Source: Lentilactobacillus sp. Marseille-Q4993 (GTDB taxonomy: Bacteria > Bacillota > Bacilli > Lactobacillales > Lactobacillaceae). From it: a stretch of DNA of 64,000 bases. A program made the translations under genes and the position numbers. The notes under the pieces were generated by a model, which saw nothing but the letters and a program-made list of their open reading frames with translations, did no database searches and had not been told where the DNA came from. Location: NCBI RefSeq assembly GCF_951230165.1, contig NZ_CATNVB010000005.1:1-64000 (forward strand), read 5' to 3'. Shown here piece after piece: positions 48,448 to 57,594 of the stretch. How positions within the stretch are numbered: the stretch's first letter is position 1; each line of letters starts with the position of its first letter.

Positions 48448-49125
48448 TTACGCAAGCACTTTATTAATATTTTTAGCAATTTCTTCGACAACTTCATTAA
48501 TCGATAACGAGGTTGTATCAATCTCTACAGCATCTTCCGCCTTAGTCAGTGGCGAAATCTTGCGGTGAGAATCTTTATAATCACGCGCCTCAATCTCTAA
48601 TCTTAATTCATCCAGTGGAGTATTGATACCCTTTTGAATATTTTCTTTATATCTTCTTTGGGCCCTTTCCTCAACACTAGCAATCAAGAATATCTTCACC
48701 TCAGCATTAGGTAGAACAGTTGTGCCAATATCACGACCATCCATTACGACACCGCCGTCTTTAGCAATCTCTTTTTGCTCGGTGCTTAACTTTGTTCTTA
48801 CCGCTTGAATTGCAGCCACGGCTGAAACGGAGTTGGTGACATTTTCTTCCCTAATAGCAGTGGTGATTTCTTCTCCATCGATAAATACCTTTTGATCCGT
48901 TTCTCCCGGTTCAAATGAGATATGAGAACCATCAGCAATTGTAGCAATCTCTTCATCGTTGTCCAATGAAATGCCGTTTTTTAATACTTTATACGTGATA
49001 GCTCGGTACATTGCTCCCGTGTCCACATAAATGTAATTAAACTGCTTTGCTACTAACTTAGCAACCGTGCTCTTCCCCGCTGATGCTGGGCCGTCTATTG
49101 CGACCTGTAAACCATTTTTATGCAT
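48448..49125 (-). CDS. cmk: Cytidylate kinase
   Basis: Phosphorylates CMP and dCMP to the diphosphates. The 225-residue P-loop kinase has [18 protein letters not shown] (10-27), [14 protein letters not shown] (33-46), [15 protein letters not shown], and the LID region with RYKENIQ. It precedes rpsA by about 96 bp, the conserved cmk-rpsA pair. Confidence 0.96.
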   Translation of the reverse strand: MHKNGLQVAIDGPASAGKSTVAKLVAKQFNYIYVDTGAMYRAITYKVLKNGISLDNDEEIATIADGSHISFEPGETDQKVFIDGEEITTAIREENVTNSVSAVAAIQAVRTKLSTEQKEIAKDGGVVMDGRDIGTTVLPNAEVKIFLIASVEERAQRRYKENIQKGINTPLDELRLEIEARDYKDSHRKISPLTKAEDAVEIDTTSLSINEVVEEIAKNINKVLA

Positions 49126-49152
49126 AAAAAATTTGTTAACCTACCATTTCGT

Positions 49153-49842
49153 TTATTTAACCCTTAGTTTTTGTCCTGGGTAAAGTTGTGACGCTGAAGT
49201 TAACCCGTTCATTTTCATTAGTTCCTGAACAGACAAACCATGATTAACTGCCACTCTGTATATTCCCTGACCAGCCTGTACCGTAGCATAGCTACCAGAG
49301 CCACTCATTGTAGTTGAAGAACTCGATGCAGTGCTAGATGACTGTGTAGTCGAGCTTGTTGATTGGCTACTTTGATTTCTCTGACTTGTTCCACTGCCTT
49401 GAGTACTAGTAGCCCCTCCGCCAGTGCTGGTTTGGTTTGCTGAACTATTACTGTTAGTAGAACTACTAGAGTCATTATAGCTTTGAGAATCACTATTTGA
49501 ACTTTTACTTACATCTGATGACGAACTTGAGCCACTGGAATCACTATCATCATCAGAAGACGATTTTTTTTTTGAACTATCGTCGTCAGAAACTACAGTT
49601 ACTGATGAATTATCGTCAGAACTTTTATTGTTCATAGCGCTTTGCTTGGCTAAACCAAACACAAGTGCCGCCACCGCGATCAAAACAATCAAGGCAACGA
49701 TTATAATCGTAAGCAAGTTGTGGCTCTTATTCTCCTTACGCAATTTAACGCGGGAAAGATTACCATTCTCGTCGCGATCCTCTGAAAAGGTTTGATTCCA
49801 AGGTTCATTATCCTCAGAATGTTTTTGATCCTTTTGCCCCAT
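49153..49842 (-). CDS. LysM-domain surface protein (SAG1386/EF1546 family)
   Basis: A 229-residue protein with a basic cytoplasmic head, one membrane span (about 44-66), a Ser/Thr/Asp-rich low-complexity stalk (about 75-180), and a C-terminal LysM domain (about 184-229: GQGIYRVAVNHGLSVQELM and LYPGQKLRVK). LysM should bind peptidoglycan. The ATG at 49842 lies behind GGAGGAG; a longer frame runs through that site and is rejected. It lies between recQ and cmk, as in other lactobacilli and enterococci. Confidence 0.9.
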   Translation of the reverse strand: MGQKDQKHSEDNEPWNQTFSEDRDENGNLSRVKLRKENKSHNLLTIIIVALIVLIAVAALVFGLAKQSAMNNKSSDDNSSVTVVSDDDSSKKKSSSDDDSDSSGSSSSSDVSKSSNSDSQSYNDSSSSTNSNSSANQTSTGGGATSTQGSGTSQRNQSSQSTSSTTQSSSTASSSSTTMSGSGSYATVQAGQGIYRVAVNHGLSVQELMKMNGLTSASQLYPGQKLRVK

Positions 49843-49906
49843 CGTTTCTCCTCCTTCGATATCACTTCCATCATACAATTTTATCATCAAAGTGGCATGG
49901 ATATCA

Positions 49907-51358
49907 TTAATTTTTTTCTAAAAATAACTGGTTAAGAATATCCCGCCAACTGCTAAGTGAAGAAGCCTGACTATTTTCAACTGGTTGGGGAAGATTATCA
50001 TCAATAAATAAACCCGGATTTTTCCAAAATTCAGTATCATTATCACAACAAACCGAGATTGAATCTTTCTGTTCACCAAAATAATCTAGCATTAGCTGCC
50101 GTCGACAATTAGTTGTCATCACCAACCCAAGCATCTCGTCTAATTCAACAAACCGTTTATTACGACGGTCCTTAAATATATTACGAATTGTTTGTTTGCT
50201 CTGACCACGATTCAAATAAAACTTAATCACCGAACTAATATCTGACTGGACTGAATCGACATTGTCAATGATAGCTGATAACTCAGCATCTGGAGGCACA
50301 GTTGAGTCCAACAATCCAAGCTGAATGAACCTATCATTATCTTGATAAAGGGTAATCGCTACTGACTGCTTGCCGTCGCGCCCACACCGCCCAATCTCCT
50401 GAGCATAGCTTTGAATGTTGGCTGGAATATGATAATGAATTACAAATCTAATATCCGCCTTATCTATCCCCATTCCAAATGCTGAGGTAGCACAAACAAT
50501 ATCACACTCATTATGCATGAATTGCTGCTGAATTCTGAACCGAGATTCATCATCTAGGCCACCATGGTAAGCAAGGACTCGGAGCCCCGTCTTACTTTTG
50601 ATAAACTCCGCAATTTGCTCGGCCCGTTTCCGACTCGAAAAGTAAATCACTCCCGAGCCGGTCAACTTAGAAAGCAAATCCAAGAGGGCTTCATTCTTTT
50701 CGCTGTCATTTGGAAACTTTTTAGCAGCCATAAAAATATTTGGCCGGTCAATGGAACCAACAATAACTTTTGAATCATCCGGAACAAGATTCATTTTGTT
50801 TAAAATATCTAACCGAGTATCACGATTAGCCGTAGCCGTTAACATAAGTGTCAGCGGTTTGTTTAAATCCGTCCTAACCTTAGCAAGGTTAAGGTAATCT
50901 GGTCTAAAATCTGGGCCCCACTCTGAAATACAGTGAGCTTCGTCAATTACCATCAAACCAATCTGACACTTTTTCACCGAATCAAGAACCTCTGGGTTAG
51001 CTAACATTTCAGGTGATGAAAAAATAAAATCGTAGTGGCGTAAATTAGTTAAGACTGCTTGCCTTTCTCTATAGTCCAGGCTTGAGGTCAATGCTACCAC
51101 GCGTTTAGCTCCCAGAAAGTTCATCCGTCTAACTTGATCATTCATTAGTGATATAAGCGGAGAAACAACCAAAACTGATTTATTTGATACATAACCATAC
51201 ATCTGATATAAAAGGGTTTTCCCGCCACCGGTTGGTAAAACAGCTAACGTGTCTCGGCCTGAAATCAACGAATTCAAAACTTCACGCTGTCCTGGTCGAA
51301 AACTATTAAACCCAAATTTGGTTTTTAAAATTGAATTTAAATCAATATCACGCTTCAT
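49907..51358 (-). CDS. recQ: RecQ-type ATP-dependent DNA helicase (short form)
   Basis: A 483-residue 3'-5' helicase. Walker A AVLPTGGGKTLLYQM, DEAHCISEWGPDFRPDY and QEIGRCGRDGKQS are present. The zinc-binding region near 405-440 has CRRQLMLDYFGE, but the second half reads VCCDND instead of the usual CxxCDxC, so one ligand seems changed. No HRDC domain follows. The ATG at 51358 is 9 bp after AAGGA. It overlaps the upstream YpbB-like gene by 11 bp, implying coupling. Probably involved in recombinational repair. Confidence 0.92.
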   Translation of the reverse strand: MKRDIDLNSILKTKFGFNSFRPGQREVLNSLISGRDTLAVLPTGGGKTLLYQMYGYVSNKSVLVVSPLISLMNDQVRRMNFLGAKRVVALTSSLDYRERQAVLTNLRHYDFIFSSPEMLANPEVLDSVKKCQIGLMVIDEAHCISEWGPDFRPDYLNLAKVRTDLNKPLTLMLTATANRDTRLDILNKMNLVPDDSKVIVGSIDRPNIFMAAKKFPNDSEKNEALLDLLSKLTGSGVIYFSSRKRAEQIAEFIKSKTGLRVLAYHGGLDDESRFRIQQQFMHNECDIVCATSAFGMGIDKADIRFVIHYHIPANIQSYAQEIGRCGRDGKQSVAITLYQDNDRFIQLGLLDSTVPPDAELSAIIDNVDSVQSDISSVIKFYLNRGQSKQTIRNIFKDRRNKRFVELDEMLGLVMTTNCRRQLMLDYFGEQKDSISVCCDNDTEFWKNPGLFIDDNLPQPVENSQASSLSSWRDILNQLFLEKN

Positions 51359-52400
51359 TAGCACGAATCCTTTTTATCTGGAATAATCTTGCCTGCATAA
51401 ACGGAACATCCGGTGCAAATTTTGAGAGATTGATAAACCTTGTCCACTCAGGATGTTGTTGAATTACCTGGTTCAAAATGTCATCATTCTTATCAGAAAT
51501 CAAACGTGAAAAAATATCACTCGGCTGAGGAACGACCATTGCAGCTTCAATCAAATGTTCCTTTACAGTATTAACTTTGATATGCCTAAGATCTGCAATT
51601 CTCTCCAAACTCAGCGTTGAGTTGTTTACAAACTGGCGGTACGTCACCTCGGTACTCCCACTGATTTGAGGCTTAATCAGCCCCGAAAGGAGGGGCTTAA
51701 AAACACTATTGGGTTTATCTATAATCATTGTCACCATTGAAGCCATAACCATAAATTGGATTACTGCTATCCGTTCAGCCGATTCATTGGTTTCAATTCC
51801 AATTTGATCATTAGTGTGGCCACTGACCTCATGACCGACAAAAGATTGAGCAAATATATCTGCGTATTTCTGATTCGAAAAATTATCAAGTAATGACTCT
51901 AATTCTTTATGAACTCTGGTGACAACATCATTATCCTTGTAATTGATAAACCATTTTTTAACAATATTATTATTAAAAAAGTCAATTGAACTGGGATAGT
52001 ACCGATTATTATCATAACTAAATTCAGAGATTACCTGGAGCGCCAAAATAAACCGCTTTTTAAAAGTAACAACATCAAATTTACTTGCCGTTTCAATCCA
52101 GTTTAACGGTTCAAAACGGTTCCTAAGTTTATTCCGATATTCACGACCTTTTTCAGTCAAAGTGACCAGCATATCTTGATCGCTAGTAATTAAGCCAGCG
52201 GCTGTTAATGTTGAAACGGCCTCTTTGGGATCAGGAACACTAATTTCATGGAACGCACCAAAATACGGCATAATTCCCGCCGATAGCGCAAAAAAAAGGT
52301 TTGATACCGTTCGTTTACCATCTAGGCTGTTAATAATTGCCTTTAGTCTATTCGGATTTTCGGGACTACAAAATAGTAGTAACAACCTTATATCACGCAC
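51348..52400 (-). CDS. YpbB-like protein with C-terminal helix-turn-helix
   Basis: A 350-residue protein in the place of B. subtilis ypbB, directly before recQ with an 11 bp overlap. The C-terminal part has an HTH_40-like region (STLSLERIADLRHIKVNTVKEHLIEA, about 262-287), a fold also found at the end of RecQ-type helicases. The N-terminal 250 residues are helical and not recognisable. Gene coupling suggests it works with RecQ, possibly supplying a DNA-binding module the short helicase lacks. Confidence 0.75.
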   Translation of the reverse strand: MRDIRLLLLFCSPENPNRLKAIINSLDGKRTVSNLFFALSAGIMPYFGAFHEISVPDPKEAVSTLTAAGLITSDQDMLVTLTEKGREYRNKLRNRFEPLNWIETASKFDVVTFKKRFILALQVISEFSYDNNRYYPSSIDFFNNNIVKKWFINYKDNDVVTRVHKELESLLDNFSNQKYADIFAQSFVGHEVSGHTNDQIGIETNESAERIAVIQFMVMASMVTMIIDKPNSVFKPLLSGLIKPQISGSTEVTYRQFVNNSTLSLERIADLRHIKVNTVKEHLIEAAMVVPQPSDIFSRLISDKNDDILNQVIQQHPEWTRFINLSKFAPDVPFMQARLFQIKRIRANEA

Positions 52401-52414
52401 GTTTTCAACTCCAT

Positions 52415-52444
52415 TAAAAAACCGGGAACGTAACCGTTCCCGGC
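52415..52444 (-). terminator. Terminator of ribU
   Basis: On the minus strand, the stem CCGGGAACG-GTTA-CGTTCCCGG is followed by six T, right before the YpbB-like gene. Confidence 0.92.
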
Positions 52445-52452
52445 AGATATTT

Positions 52453-53037
52453 TTACTGTCTTCTTCTAAAGGCAGGCAATAACTTATCTTTTATCAGTAA
52501 GAAAACTGATCCGACGATTATCCCTTTAATTATATTAAAGGGAACGACTCCAATCAAGACCATCTTGGTGACTGACATTCCTAACTTCATACCAATCAAG
52601 TTCATGTACATTGGTAGCACGAAAGACCAGTTAAGTAACGACATTACAATCGTGATCAACAATGCCATTGCAATTATGGTTACGATTCCCTTCATCAACT
52701 TACTCTTACTATGAAAGAATCGGTTGACTCCGTAATAGGCGTAGATTAATGTGACCGACGAAGTGAACGAGGCTACAATTCCAATTAGGTTTGGAATCGA
52801 AACACCTGTAACAACCCAGTATAGCAATGATTTTAAGGCTGCAATCGTAATCCCGGCAACTGGGCCAAAGACCACCGTACCGATTAAAATCGGCATATCA
52901 CTAAAATCAATCTTCATGAATGGAACCATCGGCAAAATCGGAAATGATAAGTACATTAATATGTACGAGATTCCCGATAAAATTGATAATTCTACCGTTC
53001 TTGTTAACACCATTCTTCTACCAGTACTACTTTCCAT
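52453..53037 (-). CDS. ribU: Riboflavin ECF transporter S component RibU
   Basis: The substrate-binding membrane subunit of an energy-coupling-factor riboflavin importer. The 194-residue protein has about six membrane spans and the motif KIDFSDMPILIGTVVFGP (about 42-59) typical of RibU-type S components. An FMN riboswitch directly upstream makes the substrate call secure. The shared EcfA/A'/T module must lie elsewhere. The ATG at 53037 is 8 bp after GGGAG. No riboflavin biosynthesis genes apart from the ribT-like gene are seen, so the organism may import the vitamin. Confidence 0.93.
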   Translation of the reverse strand: MESSTGRRMVLTRTVELSILSGISYILMYLSFPILPMVPFMKIDFSDMPILIGTVVFGPVAGITIAALKSLLYWVVTGVSIPNLIGIVASFTSSVTLIYAYYGVNRFFHSKSKLMKGIVTIIAMALLITIVMSLLNWSFVLPMYMNLIGMKLGMSVTKMVLIGVVPFNIIKGIIVGSVFLLIKDKLLPAFRRRQ

Positions 53038-53071
53038 TGAAAAAACTCCCTTATCCAATGGTTATCTACAA

Positions 53072-53226
53072 AAAAATCCCGACACCGAGGGCATCAGGAC
53101 AATACGAAGCATTAATCTTCTACATACCAGACTTTACTGTCGGTATCGGAATTTCACCGATTCAACCGCCGAAACGGGTCGCGGACTATAACCGCCGGTC
53201 GGGAATCACACCCTGCCCTGAAGATA
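53072..53226 (-). promoter_or_regulatory. FMN riboswitch (RFN element) with terminator
   Basis: On the minus strand the RFN core is complete: ATCTTCAGGGCAGGGTG, ATTCCCGACCGGCGGT, AGTCCGCGA and the closing GAAGAT (aptamer about 53107-53226). It is followed by a GC-rich hairpin and T7 (about 53072-53105). FMN binding should favour termination and lower ribU expression. Confidence 0.96.
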
Positions 53227-53250
53227 ACCAGTTATTTTATTTCGATATTA

Positions 53251-53279
53251 AATATATCAATCTACTTACTAAAAGTCAA
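53251..53279 (-). promoter_or_regulatory. Promoter of the ribU riboswitch transcript
   Basis: On the minus strand, TTGACT (53274-53279) and TATATT (53251-53256) are 17 bp apart. The start near 53244 is just before the RFN aptamer. Confidence 0.8.
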
Positions 53280-53295
53280 TAAAAAACATTTACAA

Positions 53296-54021
53296 TTAGT
53301 CTTTCACTGAATCGAGCAATCGCTGAACTTCATGAGGCTTTAATCTGCGGTAATCCCCTGCATTCATCCCATCAAGGGTTAAAAAGCCATAGCTTTCACG
53401 ACTCAACTTTTCGACCTTATGCCCCAATGCAGCAAACATTTTTTTCACTTGATGGTTCCGACCTTCGTGAATCGTTAATGACACAATTGATGTTTTTGAG
53501 CCATCGTTATAACGAATCAATTCAGCTTTGGCTTTAGAACTCTTTTTACCGTCAAAGACAACTCCCTTTCGAAGTTGAGCAAGTTCGTTTCCCTGAACCT
53601 TGCCGGTAACTTTGGCTACGTATGTTTTATTAACCTCATATTTTGGATGAGTTAATTTATTATCTAAATCCCCATCGTTAGTTAATAGTAGTGCGCCCGA
53701 AGTGTCGTAGTCTAAACGACCGACTGGGTAAATTCTTTGATCAATATCCTTGAAGTAATCAAGTACTGTTTTGCGTTTTTTATCATCAGAAACTGATGTA
53801 ATAACCCCACGAGGTTTATAGAGTAAATAGTAGACCAATTCTTCTTTTTGTAATTGAACTCCATCGACCTCGATTGTGTCCTTAGGAGTTACCTTGGTTC
53901 CAAGTTCCTTAACAACCTCATCATTAACGCGTACTCGGCCATCAGTTATCAGCTTTTCAGCTTTTCTTCTTGAAGCAACTCCTGCTTGAGCAATTGCTTT
54001 TTGTAGTCTCATTTCAGCCAA
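53296..54021 (-). CDS. rluB: 23S rRNA pseudouridine synthase RluB type
   Basis: A 241-residue RsuA/RluB-family enzyme: N-terminal S4 domain (RLQKAIAQAGVASRRKAEKLI), catalytic GRLDYDTSGALLLTNDG with the nucleophile Asp, and EGRNHQVKKMFAALGHKV. In Bacillota it modifies a uridine near the peptidyl transferase centre. The TTG start is preferred because GGAG lies 9 bp upstream. It abuts scpB, forming the conserved scpA-scpB-rluB set. Confidence 0.93.
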   Translation of the reverse strand: MAEMRLQKAIAQAGVASRRKAEKLITDGRVRVNDEVVKELGTKVTPKDTIEVDGVQLQKEELVYYLLYKPRGVITSVSDDKKRKTVLDYFKDIDQRIYPVGRLDYDTSGALLLTNDGDLDNKLTHPKYEVNKTYVAKVTGKVQGNELAQLRKGVVFDGKKSSKAKAELIRYNDGSKTSIVSLTIHEGRNHQVKKMFAALGHKVEKLSRESYGFLTLDGMNAGDYRRLKPHEVQRLLDSVKD

Positions 54022-54612
54022 TTATGATTTCTCCTTCTCAGTATCAATTTCTCGGTTAAACCTAGTCATTAGGGAATCACTGGTATTTTCGTTTAAAACC
54101 TCATCTTTTGGTAATTCAGGCAAGTCATCCTTTGACTTTAAGCCAAAATAGTCTAAGCAATAATTAGTGATGCCATAGGTCTTTGGATTTCCGACCTCCT
54201 GCTTCACTCCAGTAACTTTTAACAAACCTTGATTCAACAATCTATGAATTATTGCGGAACTATTGACCCCACGAATCTCATCAACTTCAATCCGAGTGAT
54301 TGGCTCGTTATACATTACAATCGCAATTGTCTCCAATGAAGCTTGCGAAAGTGACCGGGGCTTTTGGTTAGTAATAAAATCAGCAACAACATCCTCATAC
54401 TCAGACTTAGTCTTTATTCGGTATACCTCATCACTGCTAACGATTTCAGTTCCAAGATCTTTATCCGCTGATAACTTTGCTGTTAACTCATCAATGATTT
54501 GCCTACAACCAGGTTTAGTCAGTCCAGTTCTGGTTGCAATTTGAGTTAGGGAGATTCCCTCATCACCAGCTGCATATATTAATGCATGCATTCTTGCTTT
54601 ATTATTTACCAC
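54022..54612 (-). CDS. scpB: Chromosome segregation and condensation protein ScpB
   Basis: ScpB is a winged-helix kleisin-associated subunit of the SMC condensin complex. The 196-residue protein has two winged-helix domains (about 1-80 and 90-165): SLTQIATRTG, LSQASLETIAIVMYNEPITR and EVGNPKTYGITNYCLDYFGL are typical. It overlaps scpA by 11 bp. Confidence 0.95.
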   Translation of the reverse strand: MVNNKARMHALIYAAGDEGISLTQIATRTGLTKPGCRQIIDELTAKLSADKDLGTEIVSSDEVYRIKTKSEYEDVVADFITNQKPRSLSQASLETIAIVMYNEPITRIEVDEIRGVNSSAIIHRLLNQGLLKVTGVKQEVGNPKTYGITNYCLDYFGLKSKDDLPELPKDEVLNENTSDSLMTRFNREIDTEKEKS

Positions 54613-55345
54613 TAGCGATATCCCCCTTCATAATTTCAATCGTTGAATTCATGTCCTTCTGGACTAATTTAACTTCCTGGTACTTTGCCATTTCTAGCAA
54701 CGCCAAGAAATCGGTCACAACTTCCTCGGTTGCATGAGCTCTCTCAGCCAATTGCTTAAATGTGAATGAACTACTCTTTTTACCAAGCAATTTACGAATC
54801 AACTCTGTTTGACCCTCAATCGTGTATTCCCACTCATGGACAACCGTTTCCATCGGCTGATTATACCTAAACCGTTTCAACGCATCAACGTAAGCTGCCA
54901 TTAAATCAAGAGAGTTAAACAATGAGGGAGCTTCAAGAATCTCTGGTGTTGCTTCAACCTCAACTGGTGGTCTCGTATAACTCTGACGTCTTTTTTCTTC
55001 AGCTGTTTTTAGAAACGGGGTAATCTGCTTATATTTTTGATATGTAATCAGTTGTTCAACTAATTCTTCCCTTGGGTCCTCAGGCTCCTCTTCAACATCT
55101 TCAGTTACCTGTGGAAGTAGCATTTTGGACTTAATAAGCATTAATTTGGCTGCCATGACGAAGTACTCACCAATAATATCCAAATTAAGCTCCTCAGCAT
55201 CATAAATATATCGCATATATTGGTCGGTAATTTCAGCAATCTTAATGTCATAGATATCCATTTTAGATTGTTGAATCAAGTGTAAAAGGACTTCTAACGG
55301 CCCCTCAAAATCATTAAGGTGCAATTCTGGTTGCTTGTCACTCAT
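54602..55345 (-). CDS. scpA: Chromosome segregation and condensation protein ScpA
   Basis: ScpA is the kleisin of the SMC-ScpAB complex. The 247-residue protein starts with the family block LHLNDFEGPLEVLLHLIQQSKMDI (positions about 8-31), then FVMAAKLMLIKSKMLLP, and a C-terminal winged helix that contacts the other SMC head (about 180-240). The ATG at 55345 follows AAGGGG and overlaps ribT by 4 bp. Confidence 0.95.
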   Translation of the reverse strand: MSDKQPELHLNDFEGPLEVLLHLIQQSKMDIYDIKIAEITDQYMRYIYDAEELNLDIIGEYFVMAAKLMLIKSKMLLPQVTEDVEEEPEDPREELVEQLITYQKYKQITPFLKTAEEKRRQSYTRPPVEVEATPEILEAPSLFNSLDLMAAYVDALKRFRYNQPMETVVHEWEYTIEGQTELIRKLLGKKSSSFTFKQLAERAHATEEVVTDFLALLEMAKYQEVKLVQKDMNSTIEIMKGDIASGK

Positions 55346-55701
55346 TGGTTCAGCCCCTTCCAATGGTTAAATACGTTCTTCAATGAAAAGCTCGGAACAA
55401 GGGTGTGCTTTGGAAACAACTCCTGTAACTCACTAAATATCGCATCACTATTGGATAAGCTCATTGCTTGGGGAGCCAAAATAAGTTGGTGAATCGTGAC
55501 CTGTTTTCCATTCAACTCAACTCCCAACACAGCCGACCAATTATTTGATTTATCCTTCCACAAATAGAGAAGACGGTTATCATCACTGCCATACCAGTTC
55601 ATCTCTTGAGTGACTAAATCCATGTTGGAAAAATCAGTAATCAACGACATTAGTCCCATCGTAATTTTTTCATAATCTTTTCGGTATTGAAAAAGCGTAA
55701 T
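55342..55701 (-). CDS. ribT: RibT-like protein (acetyltransferase-fold) with probable ATT start
   Basis: A RibT-family protein with a GNAT-like fold, conserved next to scpA in Bacillota. Its catalytic role is not established. The first ATG in frame (55659) gives only 105 residues and has no ribosome binding site. The frame is open upstream and encodes FQYRKDYEKITMGLMS, matching the usual RibT start. GGGAGG lies 5 bp before an in-frame ATT at 55699-55701. I infer that this AUU codon is the start (119 residues, normal length). The gene lies between xerD and scpA. Confidence 0.75.
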   Translation of the reverse strand: MTLFQYRKDYEKITMGLMSLITDFSNMDLVTQEMNWYGSDDNRLLYLWKDKSNNWSAVLGVELNGKQVTIHQLILAPQAMSLSNSDAIFSELQELFPKHTLVPSFSLKNVFNHWKGLNQ

Positions 55702-55714
55702 AACCGCCTCCCTT

Positions 55715-56602
55715 CTATGCTCGTGGATGAAATTTATTATATACCTCTGTTAAATGTTTGTGGGATACATGGGTGTATATCTGGGTCGTAGAAATATCAG
55801 AGTGACCAAGCAACTCTTGAACAATCCGTAAGTCGGCTCCGTTTTCTAGCAAGTGTGTAGCAAACGAGTGGCGGAGAGTATGAACAGTAACGTGATGTTT
55901 AATTCCCGCGATTCCAGCGTCTCGCTTGATCATTTGCCAGATACTTTGACGAGTAAGATGACGCCCCCTAGAATTAAGAAAAACATAATCATTGTTAGGT
56001 TTATTAGCAATTAGCCCCGGTCTAACTTCATCCAAATATCGATTTACCCAGTCGATTGCAATATCTGAAATAGGAATTATTCGTTCCTTATCTCCCTTTC
56101 CAATCGTCTGAATCAAATGCATTGAAAGGTGAAGATCACCAATCTTCAAATTTACCAGCTCGGATACACGTAGCCCAGTTGCGTACAGCGTTTCTAAAAT
56201 AGCTCGGTCACGAAGCCCAAGTGGCTTGGAAATCTCCGGCACATCAATCAACGAATTGACTTCATCGGGAGTTAAAACATCTGGTAACACCATTGCCTTT
56301 TTAGGAGTATCTATTTTTAGCATCGGATCAATTGAAATTCGATTTGTTTGAACTAAGAATGCAAAAAACTTTCGTAAACTGGAAACCATATGAATAATTG
56401 TATTGCGGGATTTTCCCTCAGATTCCATTTGTTCAAGTAAAATAAGAATATCGTACTGATCAACCTTAGTTAATTCCTTTTCCTTTGAGCCAAAAAACGT
56501 CAACGCTTCGTTGACGTCCTGCCTGTAACTTGCAATGGTATTTGCCGATAATCCACGTTCCACTCTCAAAAAATGAAGATAGTCACCTAACTCATCTTTC
56601 AT
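55715..56602 (-). CDS. xerD: Site-specific tyrosine recombinase XerD
   Basis: XerD resolves chromosome dimers at dif, usually with XerC. The 295-residue protein has the N-terminal SAM-like core-binding domain (about 1-85) and the catalytic domain. Visible catalytic residues are Arg in TGLRVSELVNLKIGD, HTLRHSFATHLLENGAD, LGHSDISTTQIYTH, and the nucleophile Tyr in that last block. Its place before ribT-scpA-scpB is conserved. The Lactobacillus-specific XerS does not fit this context. Confidence 0.93.
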   Translation of the reverse strand: MKDELGDYLHFLRVERGLSANTIASYRQDVNEALTFFGSKEKELTKVDQYDILILLEQMESEGKSRNTIIHMVSSLRKFFAFLVQTNRISIDPMLKIDTPKKAMVLPDVLTPDEVNSLIDVPEISKPLGLRDRAILETLYATGLRVSELVNLKIGDLHLSMHLIQTIGKGDKERIIPISDIAIDWVNRYLDEVRPGLIANKPNNDYVFLNSRGRHLTRQSIWQMIKRDAGIAGIKHHVTVHTLRHSFATHLLENGADLRIVQELLGHSDISTTQIYTHVSHKHLTEVYNKFHPRA

Positions 56603-56608
56603 ATTCCA

Positions 56609-57472
56609 TTACTCTTTCTTTAAATAAATTGCCCCATCTTTTTGGATAATCTTGTCTGCCTTTAATAAGTGACCAATTGCTCGCTTAAATGAAGCCTTAC
56701 TTATACCGAAGTACTTTTTGATATCATCTGGACTACTCTTATCAGAAAAGTTTAGCATGCCATCCTGGCTGTGTTCCAAAGTTGCCAAAATCATTTCCGC
56801 GTCATCGCCAATTGCTTTAAACGCCAGTGGCTTAGTCGAAATATTAACTGTGCCGTCTCGCAATTCGCCAATGATTCTTCCTTCAATTACTTGACCAAGC
56901 CGTGGTTCAACTTGCCGTTCGTCTGGATGGAGAAATGCTAAATGAAAATCATCAGTCAGCAATCTAGTGCCAGCCATCTTCAATCTGTAGGCAGTGGCGG
57001 TTACTTTTTTGTTCCGAACAACTTTGGTTACTGGTCTAGAAATTGCCTGGAAGATCTCTTCATCCGCTAAGTGACCCCAAATTCTATCTTTATTATCAAC
57101 CGTTAAGGTAATCATCAACTTATCACCCTCTTGTGGCCATAACTGGGCTACGGTTGGTAATTCATCTAATGAAACCACAACATCCTTATTAGGGAGGCCA
57201 ATATTAACAAAGACTCCTAGACCCCGTTTTTGTTTGACAACAGTTGCGAACCCGTAGTGATCTTTTCTAATTGTTGGTACATCTCTGGTAATCTGCAACT
57301 TATGAGCTTCATTTTCATATGTGAACCCGGTAAACATTGATCCTAACTTAAGTGGTTTTTGAATTTCTTGCTTATCAAGAAGAAATGTAATTCCTTCAAT
57401 CTGGACAAAATAATCTTCATCATTCTCATCAGTTACTTTACCTGTATAGACATCTGCAAGGTAGTTATTCAT
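56609..57472 (-). CDS. cvfB: CvfB-like S1 RNA-binding protein
   Basis: A 287-residue protein with tandem S1-like domains (about 1-60, 65-130, 145-210) and a C-terminal winged helix (about 225-287, KYFGISKASFKRAIGHLLKA). This matches CvfB/YitL. In staphylococci CvfB affects virulence gene expression; here it is a general RNA-binding regulator of unknown targets. The ATG at 57472 follows GGAG with 6 bp spacing. It lies just upstream of xerD. Confidence 0.9.
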   Translation of the reverse strand: MNNYLADVYTGKVTDENDEDYFVQIEGITFLLDKQEIQKPLKLGSMFTGFTYENEAHKLQITRDVPTIRKDHYGFATVVKQKRGLGVFVNIGLPNKDVVVSLDELPTVAQLWPQEGDKLMITLTVDNKDRIWGHLADEEIFQAISRPVTKVVRNKKVTATAYRLKMAGTRLLTDDFHLAFLHPDERQVEPRLGQVIEGRIIGELRDGTVNISTKPLAFKAIGDDAEMILATLEHSQDGMLNFSDKSSPDDIKKYFGISKASFKRAIGHLLKADKIIQKDGAIYLKKE

Positions 57473-57594
57473 ATTAATCTCCATTCGTTTTCTCTGAAGT
57501 AATTGTACATGTTTTTTAGCTAAAGTGCTAATCAGACTGAATTAAAACCACGGTTAATCATGTGAGTATCGGTCAAATGCTAACTATGTAAAAG

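Noticed and set aside
49300-49560. Repeat-like Ser codons, possible tandem repeat array
   Set aside because: These are low-complexity Ser/Thr codons of the LysM protein stalk, without a fixed unit or spacers, so not a CRISPR or satellite.
52920-53282. Plus-strand frame of 120 codons across the ribU start
   Set aside because: It is antisense to ribU and the FMN riboswitch, whose structure explains the sequence.
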